Below are positions 37,824 to 47,008 of a stretch of 64,000 nt of DNA, piece by piece. Both the position numbers and the translations under genes were made by a program. The notes beneath the pieces are model-generated. The model was not told the DNA's origin, did no database searches, and saw nothing but the letters and a program-made list of their open reading frames with translations. The stretch is from Kushneria avicenniae. GTDB lineage: Bacteria > Pseudomonadota > Gammaproteobacteria > Pseudomonadales > Halomonadaceae. The stretch spans positions 62,001 through 126,000 of the forward strand of contig NZ_FOLY01000004.1 in assembly GCF_900112585.1 (NCBI RefSeq). Reading direction: 5' to 3'. Positions within the stretch are counted from its first letter, which is position 1; each line of letters starts with the position of its first letter.

Positions 37824-39425
37824 ATGCCCTGCCCCCTGATCGTAATCCTGGGTGATCAATTGACCCCTGATCTTCCCATTCTCGAAGGCGCGCCGGAAAA
37901 TGCCGTAGTGGCCCTGTTCGAGGTTGAGGAAGAGGGACGCTATGTCCCGCATCACCCGCAAAAGATCGCCTTTCTGTTTTCGGCCATGCGTCACTTTGCC
38001 CGCGAGCTGCGCCAGCAGGGCCGACAGGTGCACTACACCTGCCTCGACGATAACGACAACACTCAGGATCTGATCGGCGAGGCCGAACGGGTGGCAAAGC
38101 TCTATGGCTGCGACGAGATTCGGGTGACCTCGCCGGGGGAATGGCGGCTGCTGGCGCGCATTCGTAAACGGCCCCACACTCCTCTGCCCTGGTATCGGGT
38201 TCACGATGACCGCTTTCTGTGCACGCTGGAGGAGTTCAATCAGTGGGCGCAGGGTCGCCAGCGCTTTCGCATGGAGCATTTCTATCGCTGGATGCGCCGT
38301 GAGACCGGTCTTTTGATGGACGAGCATAATCAGCCGGAGGGCGATCAGTGGAACTTCGATCACGACAATCGCAAGCCCCTGCCCGACCGTCTCGATCCGC
38401 CGGAGGCGCCAAAGCACAAGCCGGACGACATCACCCGTGACGTGCTGACCCTGGTCGATACCCATTTCAAGCAGCATTTCGGCACGCTCGAAGGGTTCAA
38501 CTGGCCGGTCACGCGACGTCAGGCTCTCAATGATCTTGAGCATTTCATCAAGCATGCTCTGCCCTTTTTTGGCGACTATCAGGACGCCATCAGCGACCAG
38601 CATCCCTTTTTGTACCACGCTCGCCTGTCAGGCGCGCTCAATGCCGGCCTGCTCAGGCCGCTGGAAGTCTGTCAGGCCGCGGAAAAGGCCTGGCGTGACG
38701 GCAGGGTGCCGCTCAACTGTGCCGAGGGTTTCATTCGCCAGATTCTGGGCTGGCGTGAGTATGTGCGAGGCATCTACTGGCTGAACATGCCCGAATACAA
38801 GCAGCGCAACGCTCTAAAGGCCGACCGGGATCTGCCTGCCTTCTACTGGAGTGGCGAGACCGATATGCGCTGCATGAGGCGCGCCATCGAGATGACCAGG
38901 GACAACGCCTACGCTCACCACATTCAGCGGCTGATGGTGACCGGCAATTTTGCCCTGCTGTGCGGCGTGCGCCCGGAAGCGCTGTGCGACTGGTACCTGT
39001 CCGTGTACATCGATGCCTATGAATGGGTAGAGCTGCCCAATACGCTGGGTATGGTGCTGTACGCCGATGGCGGTTATCTGGGGTCCAAGCCCTATTGCGC
39101 CTCGGGCAAATATATTGATCGCATGTCGAATCACTGCCAGCACTGTCGCTACGACGTCAAAAAGAACGTCGGGGAAGACGCCTGCCCTTTCAACAGCCTG
39201 TACTGGTATTTTCTGGAGCGCCACGAGCAACAGCTGGCCGGCAATCAGCGCATGAAGCTTATCTATGGCTCGCTCAACAAAATGAAAAGCGACAAGCGTC
39301 AGGCACTGCGGGAGCAGGCCATCCATTTTCTGGATCAGCTGGATTATGAACCGGCCTACGGACGGGGAGATCATCGGGCAGGATACGAGACCGGCAATCA
39401 CAACAAGGGCAAAAGCAGATCCTGA
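37824..39425 (+). CDS. Fe-S-type (6-4) photolyase / bacterial cryptochrome (PhrB-like)
   Basis: A 533-residue member of the FeS-BCP group of the photolyase family, which repairs UV (6-4) photoproducts or senses light using FAD, a lumazine-type antenna and a [4Fe-4S] cluster. The N-terminal LIVILGDQLTPDLP begins the antenna-binding domain; the C-terminal helical domain has AYAHHIQRLMVTGNFALL and EWVELPNTLGMVLYADGG. The four cluster cysteines are C350 (DMRC), C438, C441 (HCQHC) and C454 (DACPFN), the same numbers I recall for Agrobacterium PhrB. An AGGAAG site precedes the ATG. Repair enzyme versus photoreceptor cannot be decided from sequence. Confidence 0.9.
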   Translation: MPCPLIVILGDQLTPDLPILEGAPENAVVALFEVEEEGRYVPHHPQKIAFLFSAMRHFARELRQQGRQVHYTCLDDNDNTQDLIGEAERVAKLYGCDEIRVTSPGEWRLLARIRKRPHTPLPWYRVHDDRFLCTLEEFNQWAQGRQRFRMEHFYRWMRRETGLLMDEHNQPEGDQWNFDHDNRKPLPDRLDPPEAPKHKPDDITRDVLTLVDTHFKQHFGTLEGFNWPVTRRQALNDLEHFIKHALPFFGDYQDAISDQHPFLYHARLSGALNAGLLRPLEVCQAAEKAWRDGRVPLNCAEGFIRQILGWREYVRGIYWLNMPEYKQRNALKADRDLPAFYWSGETDMRCMRRAIEMTRDNAYAHHIQRLMVTGNFALLCGVRPEALCDWYLSVYIDAYEWVELPNTLGMVLYADGGYLGSKPYCASGKYIDRMSNHCQHCRYDVKKNVGEDACPFNSLYWYFLERHEQQLAGNQRMKLIYGSLNKMKSDKRQALREQAIHFLDQLDYEPAYGRGDHRAGYETGNHNKGKSRS

Positions 39426-39438
39426 TGCGATCCCCACG

Positions 39439-39462
39439 AAAAGCGCCGGCAATCGCCGGCGC
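39439..39462 (-). terminator. Hairpin terminator downstream of the DUF6482 gene
   Basis: GCGCCGGC / GCCGGCGC is a perfect 8-bp stem with an AATC loop. On the minus strand it is followed by TTTT, fitting a terminator for the leftward DUF6482 gene; it also lies just after the convergent photolyase stop. Confidence 0.65.
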
Positions 39463-39521
39463 AGAATCATCAAATCGATTTGGTATTTTTAGCGGCGTGC
39501 ACGCCCTGCAGATAGTGGAGA

Positions 39522-39824
39522 TCAGACCGCCATGGCCAGCGGCGGCATGGCGTCGAGCCGTACCAGACGGCGAGAGCTGTCACTGCCGTCTTCATCACTT
39601 TGACGCACGATCCAGGCGTGGCTGATGCCCGCGCCCAGCAGTTGATCGATGGCTTCATCGATCGAACGAAACAGGCAGGGCTTGCCACGACGGCTGAGCC
39701 TCTGGCGATGACCACCGTTGGTTTCGCATTCAATCTGGTAGATATGACTCAGCGTGTTGCGAACAACGCGCACTTCCATTTCATGTTGATGTGATACGGC
39801 ATGCTTGAGTTGCTGTAATTCCAT
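39522..39824 (-). CDS. Small DUF6482-like protein
   Basis: A 100-residue soluble protein without a signal peptide or membrane segment. The layout MELQQLKHAV... then a Tyr/Ile-rich strand and LFRSIDEAIDQLLGAGISHAWIVRQ resembles DUF6482, small proteins of unknown function common in Pseudomonas and halomonads. A strong GGGAGGGTGA ribosome site fixes the start at 39824; the 51-codon upstream extension of the open frame is not supported. Convergent with the photolyase gene. Confidence 0.6.
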   Translation of the reverse strand: MELQQLKHAVSHQHEMEVRVVRNTLSHIYQIECETNGGHRQRLSRRGKPCLFRSIDEAIDQLLGAGISHAWIVRQSDEDGSDSSRRLVRLDAMPPLAMAV

Positions 39825-40017
39825 TTCACCCTCCCTGGGGTATTCTGTTCTCACCGCTCGCGTGGCGATGGCTATCTCTTTGTCGTTTCTATCAGTCGCG
39901 TAAAGCGTAACAGTGCCGGATGACGATTCCGTGTCAGTGCCGGCCTCTTTTCTTGCGTCAATCTTTTCCTGGTTCAAATCTTTTTTTGGCTCAATCTTTC
40001 AGGACTGCCTTCAAGGG

Positions 40018-40950
40018 TTACGCGCTCGGCCCTTTGGGGGTGCCATCAACATGACGCATCAGACAGGCATCGAACAGGGCCTGCTGTGACGCCGTCATCA
40101 TGTTGCGGGCACGCATGAGGTGTTCTTCACCGAGTTGCTGCAACCGGGCCACAACCGTGGCAAGCCGGGCCGTGTCGGTAAAGAGAACATCGGGCAGTAC
40201 AATTCGGCGCTCGAGCACACCGAGACACCAGATATGGTCAATCATGGCAGGGCCGTTTGACGCATCGAAAGCGGCAGCGACGATCAGGCCATTATGGCGT
40301 ACATCCGGTAGAGGGTAATCGCCTGAAAAGACGCCCTTTTGCGCATGATAGGGATGAATCAGCTCGATCATGCCCGGATGACGACGGCCCAGACGCTCGG
40401 CCAGAGGCGCATGGGGTGCCCCCGGCAGCGAGTCATGCGTCAAATGACGCAGCCCGAAGATCAGAATAGCGCGGCGCCCGCGGTCGAGCACCTCCCGCTC
40501 GATAAGCTCGACGTAAGCCTGCTCTCGTGCTTCGTGCCACCGCCCAAAGCCTTTGCCATCCAGCGTCTCCCAGTCAATGGCCGGTTCGGCCAGTACAACG
40601 CGAACACGTTGCTGGGGAGCACGTTTCAGGTTGACAGCCCGGATTCGCCTGAAAAACTCGGCGTAAACGGGCGGGCTCCACAGCAGGAAATAGAGCGTGT
40701 CCTGCCAGACGGCATCCAGACCTGCTTCACCCACCTCATCACCGCGGATATAGCAGTCGAGCCACGCCTGATGGCGAGCGCTACCGAACTCGACAACGAT
40801 ATCGTCAAAAATTTCTTCCAGAACCGGGCTTTCCAGCAGCGTGGTGATCGCCATCATCACCTGCGGGCACCAGTGAATTTCCCCGAGCCCGACCAGCGGG
40901 CAGCGCTCGAGAATACTGGCGATGAGCGCTTCGGGCTGATGGGCTGTCAT
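40018..40950 (-). CDS. Unknown protein, TIKI/ChaN/EreA-like fold, coupled to the NRPS
   Basis: A 310-residue soluble protein. I do not recognise a named family. The opening LVGLGEIHWCPQV (about 19-31), the later DIVVEFGSARHQAWL (about 50-64) and ILIFGLRHLTHD (about 162-173) resemble the spaced Glu/His motifs of the TIKI superfamily (erythromycin esterase EreA, haem-binding ChaN, TraB). That likeness is by eye only. The ATG overlaps the NRPS stop (ATGA), so the two are made together; a hydrolase or tailoring role on the NRPS product, or a haem/iron role, would fit. No signal peptide is visible. Confidence 0.6.
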   Translation of the reverse strand: MTAHQPEALIASILERCPLVGLGEIHWCPQVMMAITTLLESPVLEEIFDDIVVEFGSARHQAWLDCYIRGDEVGEAGLDAVWQDTLYFLLWSPPVYAEFFRRIRAVNLKRAPQQRVRVVLAEPAIDWETLDGKGFGRWHEAREQAYVELIEREVLDRGRRAILIFGLRHLTHDSLPGAPHAPLAERLGRRHPGMIELIHPYHAQKGVFSGDYPLPDVRHNGLIVAAAFDASNGPAMIDHIWCLGVLERRIVLPDVLFTDTARLATVVARLQQLGEEHLMRARNMMTASQQALFDACLMRHVDGTPKGPSA

Positions 40951-43900
40951 GACAGACTGTCGGCGCAGGCGGCCCGTGGCTCGAGTACCGCCATCAGATG
41001 CTGCGCGATCGTTGCCAGATGCGTCTGATGCATCAACTCGGGATGCGTGGCCGGAAGATCAAGGTTGATGATGCGTCCGCCCACGTAAGGCTGCCAGGCA
41101 CGGCGGTCCAGCCAGTCTTCTTCTCTGGGAGTAGCCGCCGTGAAAAAGTGTATGTCACCTCCGTAGACCGGATGATGGGTCTCTCGCACCAGACGGCTGT
41201 TATTGATGACCACATCCACCAGACTATCCAGCGTTTGTGATGACAACTGCCCCAGCGCGCTGCCTTCGTGTCTCAACAGGGCAATCACCTGCTCCCGGCG
41301 CGAGCCGCCCTCCTCGGCAAGCTCCCTGTCGGCAAGGCCCGCGATGCGCAGCAGCGCCTCGAGCGCCATGCCCTCATCCGGCGGCGTCATGTCACGCCAG
41401 AGATCCGCCGGGTAGGCATCCAGCAGCGCCAGCATACCGACCTTTTCTCCCTCGGCTTCCAGCAGCGCCGCCATGGTGTGGGCGATCATGCCGCCAACCG
41501 ACCATCCCAGCAGATGATAGGGCCCCCGGGGCTTGAGTCGACGTATCTGCTCAATGTAGTCGCGCGCCATCTCTTCCATGGTCTCTGGCGGGTGACTACC
41601 AGGCAACATTCCGCGCGCCTGCAGGCCATACAGGGGATAGCGCGAGGGCAGCGTGCGCGCCAGTCCGGCATAGCACCAGGCAAGCCCGCCCGCCGGATGC
41701 ACACAGAACACGGGCGGTGCGTCGGCCCCATTGCGCAGCGGCAATACCACATCCAGGCCGCTGATCGCCGCATCCTGTCCGTCAAGGGCATCCAGCGCCT
41801 CGATGGTGGGGGCCTCGAACAGCGTGGCGATGGTCAGATTCGCCCCCAGCGCGTCGTTGAGCCGGCGAATCAGCTGCAGGGCGTTCAATGAGTTACCGCC
41901 CAGGTCAAAGAAGTTGTCCCGAATGCCGACCCGCTCGAGGTCGAGCACCTCAGCAAACAGATCGGCCATGATCTGCTGACGCGGTGAGGTCGGTGCCATG
42001 CCTTCATCGCCGCTTTCGGGCGCCGGCAGCGCCCGGCGGTCCAGCTTGCCGTTGGGACTCAGCGGTAGCGCATCAAGCGTCATGATGACACCGGGCACCA
42101 TGTAATCCGGCAACGCCCGGGCCAGATGGCGCTTGAGCGATTCGATGACCAGCGTAGCGCTGGCGTCGGGCACCACATAGCCAACCAGTCGCGCACTGCT
42201 GCCGCTGCCATGAACACTGACCACGGCATGCGCCACCCCCTCAAGTGCCAGCATGACCGACTCGATCTCACCCAGCTCCAGACGCTGTCCGCGCAGCTTG
42301 ACCTGATGATCAATGCGTCCCAGATACTCGAGCACGCCATCAAAGCGCCAGCGCGCCAGATCCCCGGTTCGATAAAGTTTCGAATCGCTCTCCAGTGCCG
42401 GGCAATCAATGAAACGCTCGGCGGTCAGCTCGGGCTGGCCCAGATAGCCCCGCGCCAGGTTGCGTCCGGCGATATAGAGCTCGCCGGGCATGCCCACCGG
42501 CACCGGCTGGAAGGCGCCATCCAGTACGTGCAGGTGGGTATTCCAGATCGGGGCGCCAATGGGCACGCTGCCCTGGCCATCGTTGTGGCGGCACTGCCAG
42601 GCGCTGACATCGACCGCCGCTTCAGTCGGGCCGTAAAGATTGTGCAGTGCCACGCCGGGCAGAAGACTCAGAAAGCGCTTTTCCAGCTCACGCGACAGCG
42701 CCTCGCCGCTGACAAAGACCTGGCGCAGCGCCTGCAGGCGCTCGACATCTTCAGGCGTCAGTTCGTCGAGCAGAATATCGAGCATCGAGGGGACAAAATG
42801 CAGCGTGGTGATCGACTCACTGATGAGGGTATCGATCAGATAGCGCGGGTCGCGGTGACCGCCCTCACGCGCCATGACCAGTGTCGCCCCGCTGATCATG
42901 GGCCAGAGAAACTCCCATACGGAGACGTCAAAACCGTTGGGTGTTTTCTGCAGCACCCGATCCCCGCCTCCCAGCGCATAGCGACCCTGCATCCAGAGAA
43001 TACGGTTGACGATCGCGTGGTGCTCGACCAGAACGCCCTTGGGCCTGCCCGTTGAGCCGGAAGTGAACAGCACATAGGCGCCGAGGGCGGCATCACGCTG
43101 TGCGGGACTGCCGGGAATCAGTTCATGGCGCTCGTCGGCATCCGCCAGCGACAGCCCCTGCACAAGCACCTGATCAAAGCGGCTGCGCTGCTCATCACTG
43201 CCCAGAATCAGACGCGGTGCGGCGCGCGTGACGATATCGTCCAGACGCGCGTCGGGGTATTCCAGCGGCAGCGGCAGCCAGGCCGCGCCTACGTGATGAA
43301 TGGCCAGCAGCGCCACCTGCATTTCCAGAGAGCGCGGCAGTGCCACGCCCACGGTGTCGCCGGGGCATACACCCTCCTCGATGAGGGTATCGGCCAGCGC
43401 CTGCACCTGACGTCCCAGCGTCTGATAGTCCAGCGCCGCCCCTTCCGCGACCAGCGCCGTCGCGTGGGGCGTCTCGTGGACCTGGCGCTCGAACAGCGTC
43501 GCCATGTGCGTTGTTTCCACCGGATGCTCGGTGGCATTGAAATGCGCCAGCGCCTGATGATCTTCGGGTGTCACCAGTGCCAGCTCGCCCACCGGTGTCT
43601 CGACCTCGGTCATGAAGGTCATGAGCCACTGCGACAGCCGTGCGAGATGCCACTCCAGCTCGGTTTCGTCATAAAGTGCCGGGTTGCCATCAAGCGCCAG
43701 ACGCATCGACTCGCTGTCACCGCCGAGATAGACCGAGAAGACCAGATCATCGACCGGGCCGGCCACCAGATGATGCTTGACCACGTGGCTCTGCGGCCAT
43801 TGACCGCTTGAGTCGAAAGGCAACACGTTGACGTGCATGCCCAGAAGCGGACGCCTGCCGGGACGACGGCCCAGATCGCGCAGCAGCCATTCATGGCGAT

Positions 43901-44879
43901 AGCGCTGGTGGCGGCGCAGCGTGCCCAGCGACTGCGCCGCAGACTGACACCACTGAAGCGGCGTTGCGTCAAAACCGTTTTGCAGCCGCAGCGGCAGCAT
44001 GTTGACCTGGGTCATGGGCGCACGCAGCGCAGCGCCCTGCATGCGCCCCATCATGGGAACCCCGAGCGTGACATCACTGTGCTGACACATGCGCGCATAC
44101 CAGGCACCGCTCGCGGCCAGAATGGCCTCGGCAAGGCCCTGCTGCTGAGCTCGGCACTGATCCTGAAACCGCTGCGACTGCTCAGGATCCAGCGTCATTT
44201 CACGGCGCAGGGCACGCGGCTGTGCTTGCGCGAACCGCCCGGCAGGAGAAACCGGCTCAGGATCATCGGCAAACAGGGACGTCCAGTGATGACGATCCTG
44301 CTCGAGTGCCGGGCCTGTCTGATAGCGCTGCTCCTCCTCGATGACCCGATCAATACTGCCATACCAGCAGGGCCTGGCCGCCTCCCCCTTGCCCAGCGCA
44401 ATATAGTGTTCGGTAGCGCGCTGCTGAATCAGTCCGTAGGCCCAGGCATCGGCCGCCACGTGATGCATGTTGAGCCACCAGAGCACGTGATTGTTCGAGA
44501 GCCGCCAGATGGCCTGGCGATACAGCGGCCCCTTTTGCAGCACAAAGGGAACCTCACGACGAGCCGCCATCTGCTGCCAGGCCAGTTCACGGGCGTGCGG
44601 GTGATCGCACAGATCGATGATCCCGGGAATGTCGGCTCGCGCTGCAGCCTTCCCCGCATGTCTGGCCGGGCCACTATCGGTGGCGACAAACGCTTCAAAC
44701 AGGCCCTCGGCCTCGCTGACGGCCATGGCAGCAGCCTGCGCCAGCCTTTCAACGTCGATGGCACCCGTGAACTCGAGACACTGCGCGGTAGAGTATCCCC
44801 CCTGAGCGGCACTGCTCTGCTGGCCGTACCAGATACCGGCCTGAGCGCCGCTGACGGGAAGGAAATCGGCCTGACTCAT
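40947..44879 (-). CDS. EntF-like nonribosomal peptide synthetase, C-A-T-TE, serine-specific
   Basis: A 1310-residue single-module synthetase in the EntF layout. Condensation domain about 1-430 (HHVAADA at 139-145, with Ala for the usual Gly after Asp); adenylation domain about 455-955 (FTSGSTGRPKG at 605-615, K945 in NGKLDR); carrier domain with the pantetheine serine S997 in LGGNSL; thioesterase about 1045-1305 with S1127 (GWSVGG) and H1279. The specificity residues D651, V652, W655, H694, F722, S724, L748, V756, D757 plus K945 equal the EntF serine code. It would load serine and release a cyclised or hydrolysed product, most simply an enterobactin-like catecholate if partner genes exist elsewhere. 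An upstream in-frame TTG is a less likely start. Confidence 0.9.
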   Translation of the reverse strand: MSQADFLPVSGAQAGIWYGQQSSAAQGGYSTAQCLEFTGAIDVERLAQAAAMAVSEAEGLFEAFVATDSGPARHAGKAAARADIPGIIDLCDHPHARELAWQQMAARREVPFVLQKGPLYRQAIWRLSNNHVLWWLNMHHVAADAWAYGLIQQRATEHYIALGKGEAARPCWYGSIDRVIEEEQRYQTGPALEQDRHHWTSLFADDPEPVSPAGRFAQAQPRALRREMTLDPEQSQRFQDQCRAQQQGLAEAILAASGAWYARMCQHSDVTLGVPMMGRMQGAALRAPMTQVNMLPLRLQNGFDATPLQWCQSAAQSLGTLRRHQRYRHEWLLRDLGRRPGRRPLLGMHVNVLPFDSSGQWPQSHVVKHHLVAGPVDDLVFSVYLGGDSESMRLALDGNPALYDETELEWHLARLSQWLMTFMTEVETPVGELALVTPEDHQALAHFNATEHPVETTHMATLFERQVHETPHATALVAEGAALDYQTLGRQVQALADTLIEEGVCPGDTVGVALPRSLEMQVALLAIHHVGAAWLPLPLEYPDARLDDIVTRAAPRLILGSDEQRSRFDQVLVQGLSLADADERHELIPGSPAQRDAALGAYVLFTSGSTGRPKGVLVEHHAIVNRILWMQGRYALGGGDRVLQKTPNGFDVSVWEFLWPMISGATLVMAREGGHRDPRYLIDTLISESITTLHFVPSMLDILLDELTPEDVERLQALRQVFVSGEALSRELEKRFLSLLPGVALHNLYGPTEAAVDVSAWQCRHNDGQGSVPIGAPIWNTHLHVLDGAFQPVPVGMPGELYIAGRNLARGYLGQPELTAERFIDCPALESDSKLYRTGDLARWRFDGVLEYLGRIDHQVKLRGQRLELGEIESVMLALEGVAHAVVSVHGSGSSARLVGYVVPDASATLVIESLKRHLARALPDYMVPGVIMTLDALPLSPNGKLDRRALPAPESGDEGMAPTSPRQQIMADLFAEVLDLERVGIRDNFFDLGGNSLNALQLIRRLNDALGANLTIATLFEAPTIEALDALDGQDAAISGLDVVLPLRNGADAPPVFCVHPAGGLAWCYAGLARTLPSRYPLYGLQARGMLPGSHPPETMEEMARDYIEQIRRLKPRGPYHLLGWSVGGMIAHTMAALLEAEGEKVGMLALLDAYPADLWRDMTPPDEGMALEALLRIAGLADRELAEEGGSRREQVIALLRHEGSALGQLSSQTLDSLVDVVINNSRLVRETHHPVYGGDIHFFTAATPREEDWLDRRAWQPYVGGRIINLDLPATHPELMHQTHLATIAQHLMAVLEPRAACADSLS

Positions 44880-44992
44880 GAGATCACCATCCTGTGCAAT
44901 ACCATCAAGGTGCAAATCCTGATTAAAGGGGCGCCCATCGCAAGACAGTCACTGGCCGACGATAGACGCCCTCTGAACAAATAGGTGGTTGA

Positions 44993-45020
44993 ATTTAAAT
45001 AATAATGGTTCTCATTTCAA
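44993..45020 (-). promoter_or_regulatory. Candidate Fur-repressed promoter of the NRPS operon
   Basis: Read on the minus strand: -35 TTGAAA (45015-45020), 16-bp spacer, -10 TTAAAT (44993-44998). The spacer region carries ATGAGAACCATTATT, matching 12 of 15 positions of the inner Fur-box consensus (about 13 of 19 over the whole box, 45001-45019). A repressor here would cover the promoter. It lies about 115 bp upstream of the NRPS start. Confidence 0.6.
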
Positions 45021-45064
45021 ATGAAGCTGCGATATTTGTATCCCTGCTGCTCCTGAATGCAGAA

Positions 45065-45092
45065 CGGGACCGGATGCTGGCATCCGGTCCCG
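45065..45092. repeat. Perfect 13-bp inverted repeat downstream of the small gene at 45123
   Basis: CGGGACCGGATGC and its exact complement are separated by only TG. On the minus strand it follows the stop of the 100-residue protein gene, so it is probably the end of that transcript, but no T run follows on either strand. Confidence 0.6.
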
Positions 45093-45122
45093 CTCATCGT
45101 GTATCAGGCAATGCTTCGAGGC

Positions 45123-45425
45123 TCAGCCCTGATCGCGATTGAAGGTCGAGGGGTCGATGGCTACACCCAGCGAACGCTTGTCGATCCAGCGTCCGGCCTT
45201 GGTCTCCTTGTAGCGAAAGACCACGTAGTCACCGACTGACACATCCAGCTCGGCCTCTTCCACCTGATAGGAGTAGACCTCGCCATTGACGGTCAGGGTA
45301 TGGCGATAGAGATCCGGCATGCCCAGCCACTCCTTGAAAGGGCCTTCGGTTTCCACGCTTTCAAGCGTCCCGCGTGCTTCGAGTTTGGGTTGACGACGTC
45401 CGCCGCGACGGTATCCAGCCGGCAT
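45123..45425 (-). CDS. Small protein of unknown function
   Basis: A 100-residue protein I do not recognise. The first 12 residues are basic (AGYRRGGRRQPK), followed by what looks like a compact beta-strand domain (TLTVNGEVYSYQVEEAELDV, then VGDYVVFRYKE) and a charged end. An OB-fold or SH3-like barrel is possible. An AGGAGT site precedes the ATG. It lies downstream of dnaB with 88 bp between and is followed by a perfect hairpin. Confidence 0.65.
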   Translation of the reverse strand: MPAGYRRGGRRQPKLEARGTLESVETEGPFKEWLGMPDLYRHTLTVNGEVYSYQVEEAELDVSVGDYVVFRYKETKAGRWIDKRSLGVAIDPSTFNRDQG

Positions 45426-45513
45426 GTTGACTCCTGTTCTGGCTTGTCAGAAAAAAGGGAAATGACGCTCGGGGCGCCATATTTTTTTGATCAGGGACGC
45501 GCATGACGCGCGG

Positions 45514-46899
45514 CTATTCTTCGTACTGGCCGTAACTGCCCGGGGCAAGATCCTCGAACCGGGTGTACTTGCCGATAAAGGCCATGTGGACGGTGCCGAT
45601 GGGCCCGTTACGCTGCTTGCCGATGATCAGCTCGGCCAGCCCCTTGTTATCCGGGTTATCCTTGTTATAGACCTCGTCGCGATAGACGAAAGCGATGACA
45701 TCGGCATCCTGCTCGATGGCGCCGGATTCACGCAGATCCGACATCACCGGTCGCTTGTTGGGACGCTGCTCGAGCGAGCGGTTGAGCTGCGACAGTGCCA
45801 CAACCGGGCAGTTGAATTCCTTGGCCAGCCCCTTGAGCGAGCGCGAGATTTCCGAAATCTCTGCGGTACGGTTTTCCGACAGCCCCGGCACCTGCATCAG
45901 CTGCAGATAGTCGATCATGATCATGCCGATACCACCCGCATCGCGGGCAATACGACGGCTGCGCGAGCGCATCTCGTTGGGCGATAGCGCCGCGGTATCA
46001 TCCACGTAGAGTTTTTTGTCCTTGAGCAGATTGACCGCCGAGGTCAGTCGCGGCCAGTCCTCGTCCTCGAGCTGACCATTACGCACCCGGGTCTGATCGA
46101 TGCGTCCCAGCGAGGAGATCATACGCAGCATCAGCGACTCGGCCGGCATCTCCATCGAGAAGACCACCACGGCCTTGTCGCTGCTGACCACGGCATGCTC
46201 GACCAGATTCATGGCAAAGGTGGTCTTGCCCATCGATGGGCGCCCCGCCACGATCACCAGATCGGAAGGCTGAAGGCCGGACGTCATGTCATCGAGATCG
46301 CGAAAGCCGGTCGACAGACCGGTCATCTGTCCTTTGAGATTGAAAAGCTCATCGATGCGATCCACCGCCTTGCTGAGCAGATCACTCATGCCAATGGCGC
46401 CACCGCTTTTGGGGCGAGACTCTGAAATCTGGAAGACCAGCCGCTCGGCCTCATTGACCAGCTCATCGGCCGTGCGTCCCTGAGGGTTGAAGGCGCCTTC
46501 GGCAATCTGATTGGCAGCGGTGATCAGCTTTCGAAGCGTAGCGCGCTCGCGCACGATATCGGCATAGGCGCGAATATTGCTGGCGGAAGGCGTATTGCGG
46601 GCCAGTTCGGCCAGATAAGAGAGCCCGCCCACACGCTCCAGTCGGTCGTGGGACTCAAGCTCTTCGGACAGCGTGACCACATCCAGAGGGCGACCCTCTT
46701 CGGCCAGACGTCCCATGGCCTTGAAGACGTCCCGGTGTTCGATGCGATAGAAGTCATCGCTGACCAGGCGGTCGGCAATCTCGTCCCAGGCCTGATTATC
46801 CAGCATCAGCCCGCCCAGCACGGACTGCTCGGCTTCAAGCGAGTATGGCGGCACCTTGAGCGCAGCGGTTTCCTGATCAAACTCGATCACTTCACTCAT
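45514..46899 (-). CDS. dnaB: Replicative DNA helicase DnaB
   Basis: DnaB is the hexameric 5'-3' helicase of the replication fork. The 461-residue protein has the N-terminal domain starting PPYSLEAEQSVLGGL, then the RecA-like motor with Walker A GRPSMGKTTFAMN (about 215-227), a Walker B segment IGMIMIDYLQLM and the C-terminal SDLRESGAIEQDADV. The ATG at 46899 matches family proteins; a start four codons upstream is also open. It follows the rplI terminator, so it has its own promoter in the 46900-47008 gap. Confidence 0.97.
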   Translation of the reverse strand: MSEVIEFDQETAALKVPPYSLEAEQSVLGGLMLDNQAWDEIADRLVSDDFYRIEHRDVFKAMGRLAEEGRPLDVVTLSEELESHDRLERVGGLSYLAELARNTPSASNIRAYADIVRERATLRKLITAANQIAEGAFNPQGRTADELVNEAERLVFQISESRPKSGGAIGMSDLLSKAVDRIDELFNLKGQMTGLSTGFRDLDDMTSGLQPSDLVIVAGRPSMGKTTFAMNLVEHAVVSSDKAVVVFSMEMPAESLMLRMISSLGRIDQTRVRNGQLEDEDWPRLTSAVNLLKDKKLYVDDTAALSPNEMRSRSRRIARDAGGIGMIMIDYLQLMQVPGLSENRTAEISEISRSLKGLAKEFNCPVVALSQLNRSLEQRPNKRPVMSDLRESGAIEQDADVIAFVYRDEVYNKDNPDNKGLAELIIGKQRNGPIGTVHMAFIGKYTRFEDLAPGSYGQYEE

Positions 46900-47008
46900 G
46901 ACGATGATCAACCATGTAACGACTTACCTGAAGAGTGATTCGGCGCAGGGCCATAGCCTACGCCCACGGGAGAAACATGTCATGACTCCGCCCGTGCGTG
47001 AAGCCATT

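Noticed and set aside
37764-38618. 284-residue minus-strand open frame
   Set aside because: Antisense to the photolyase N-terminal half and overlapping its promoter repeat.
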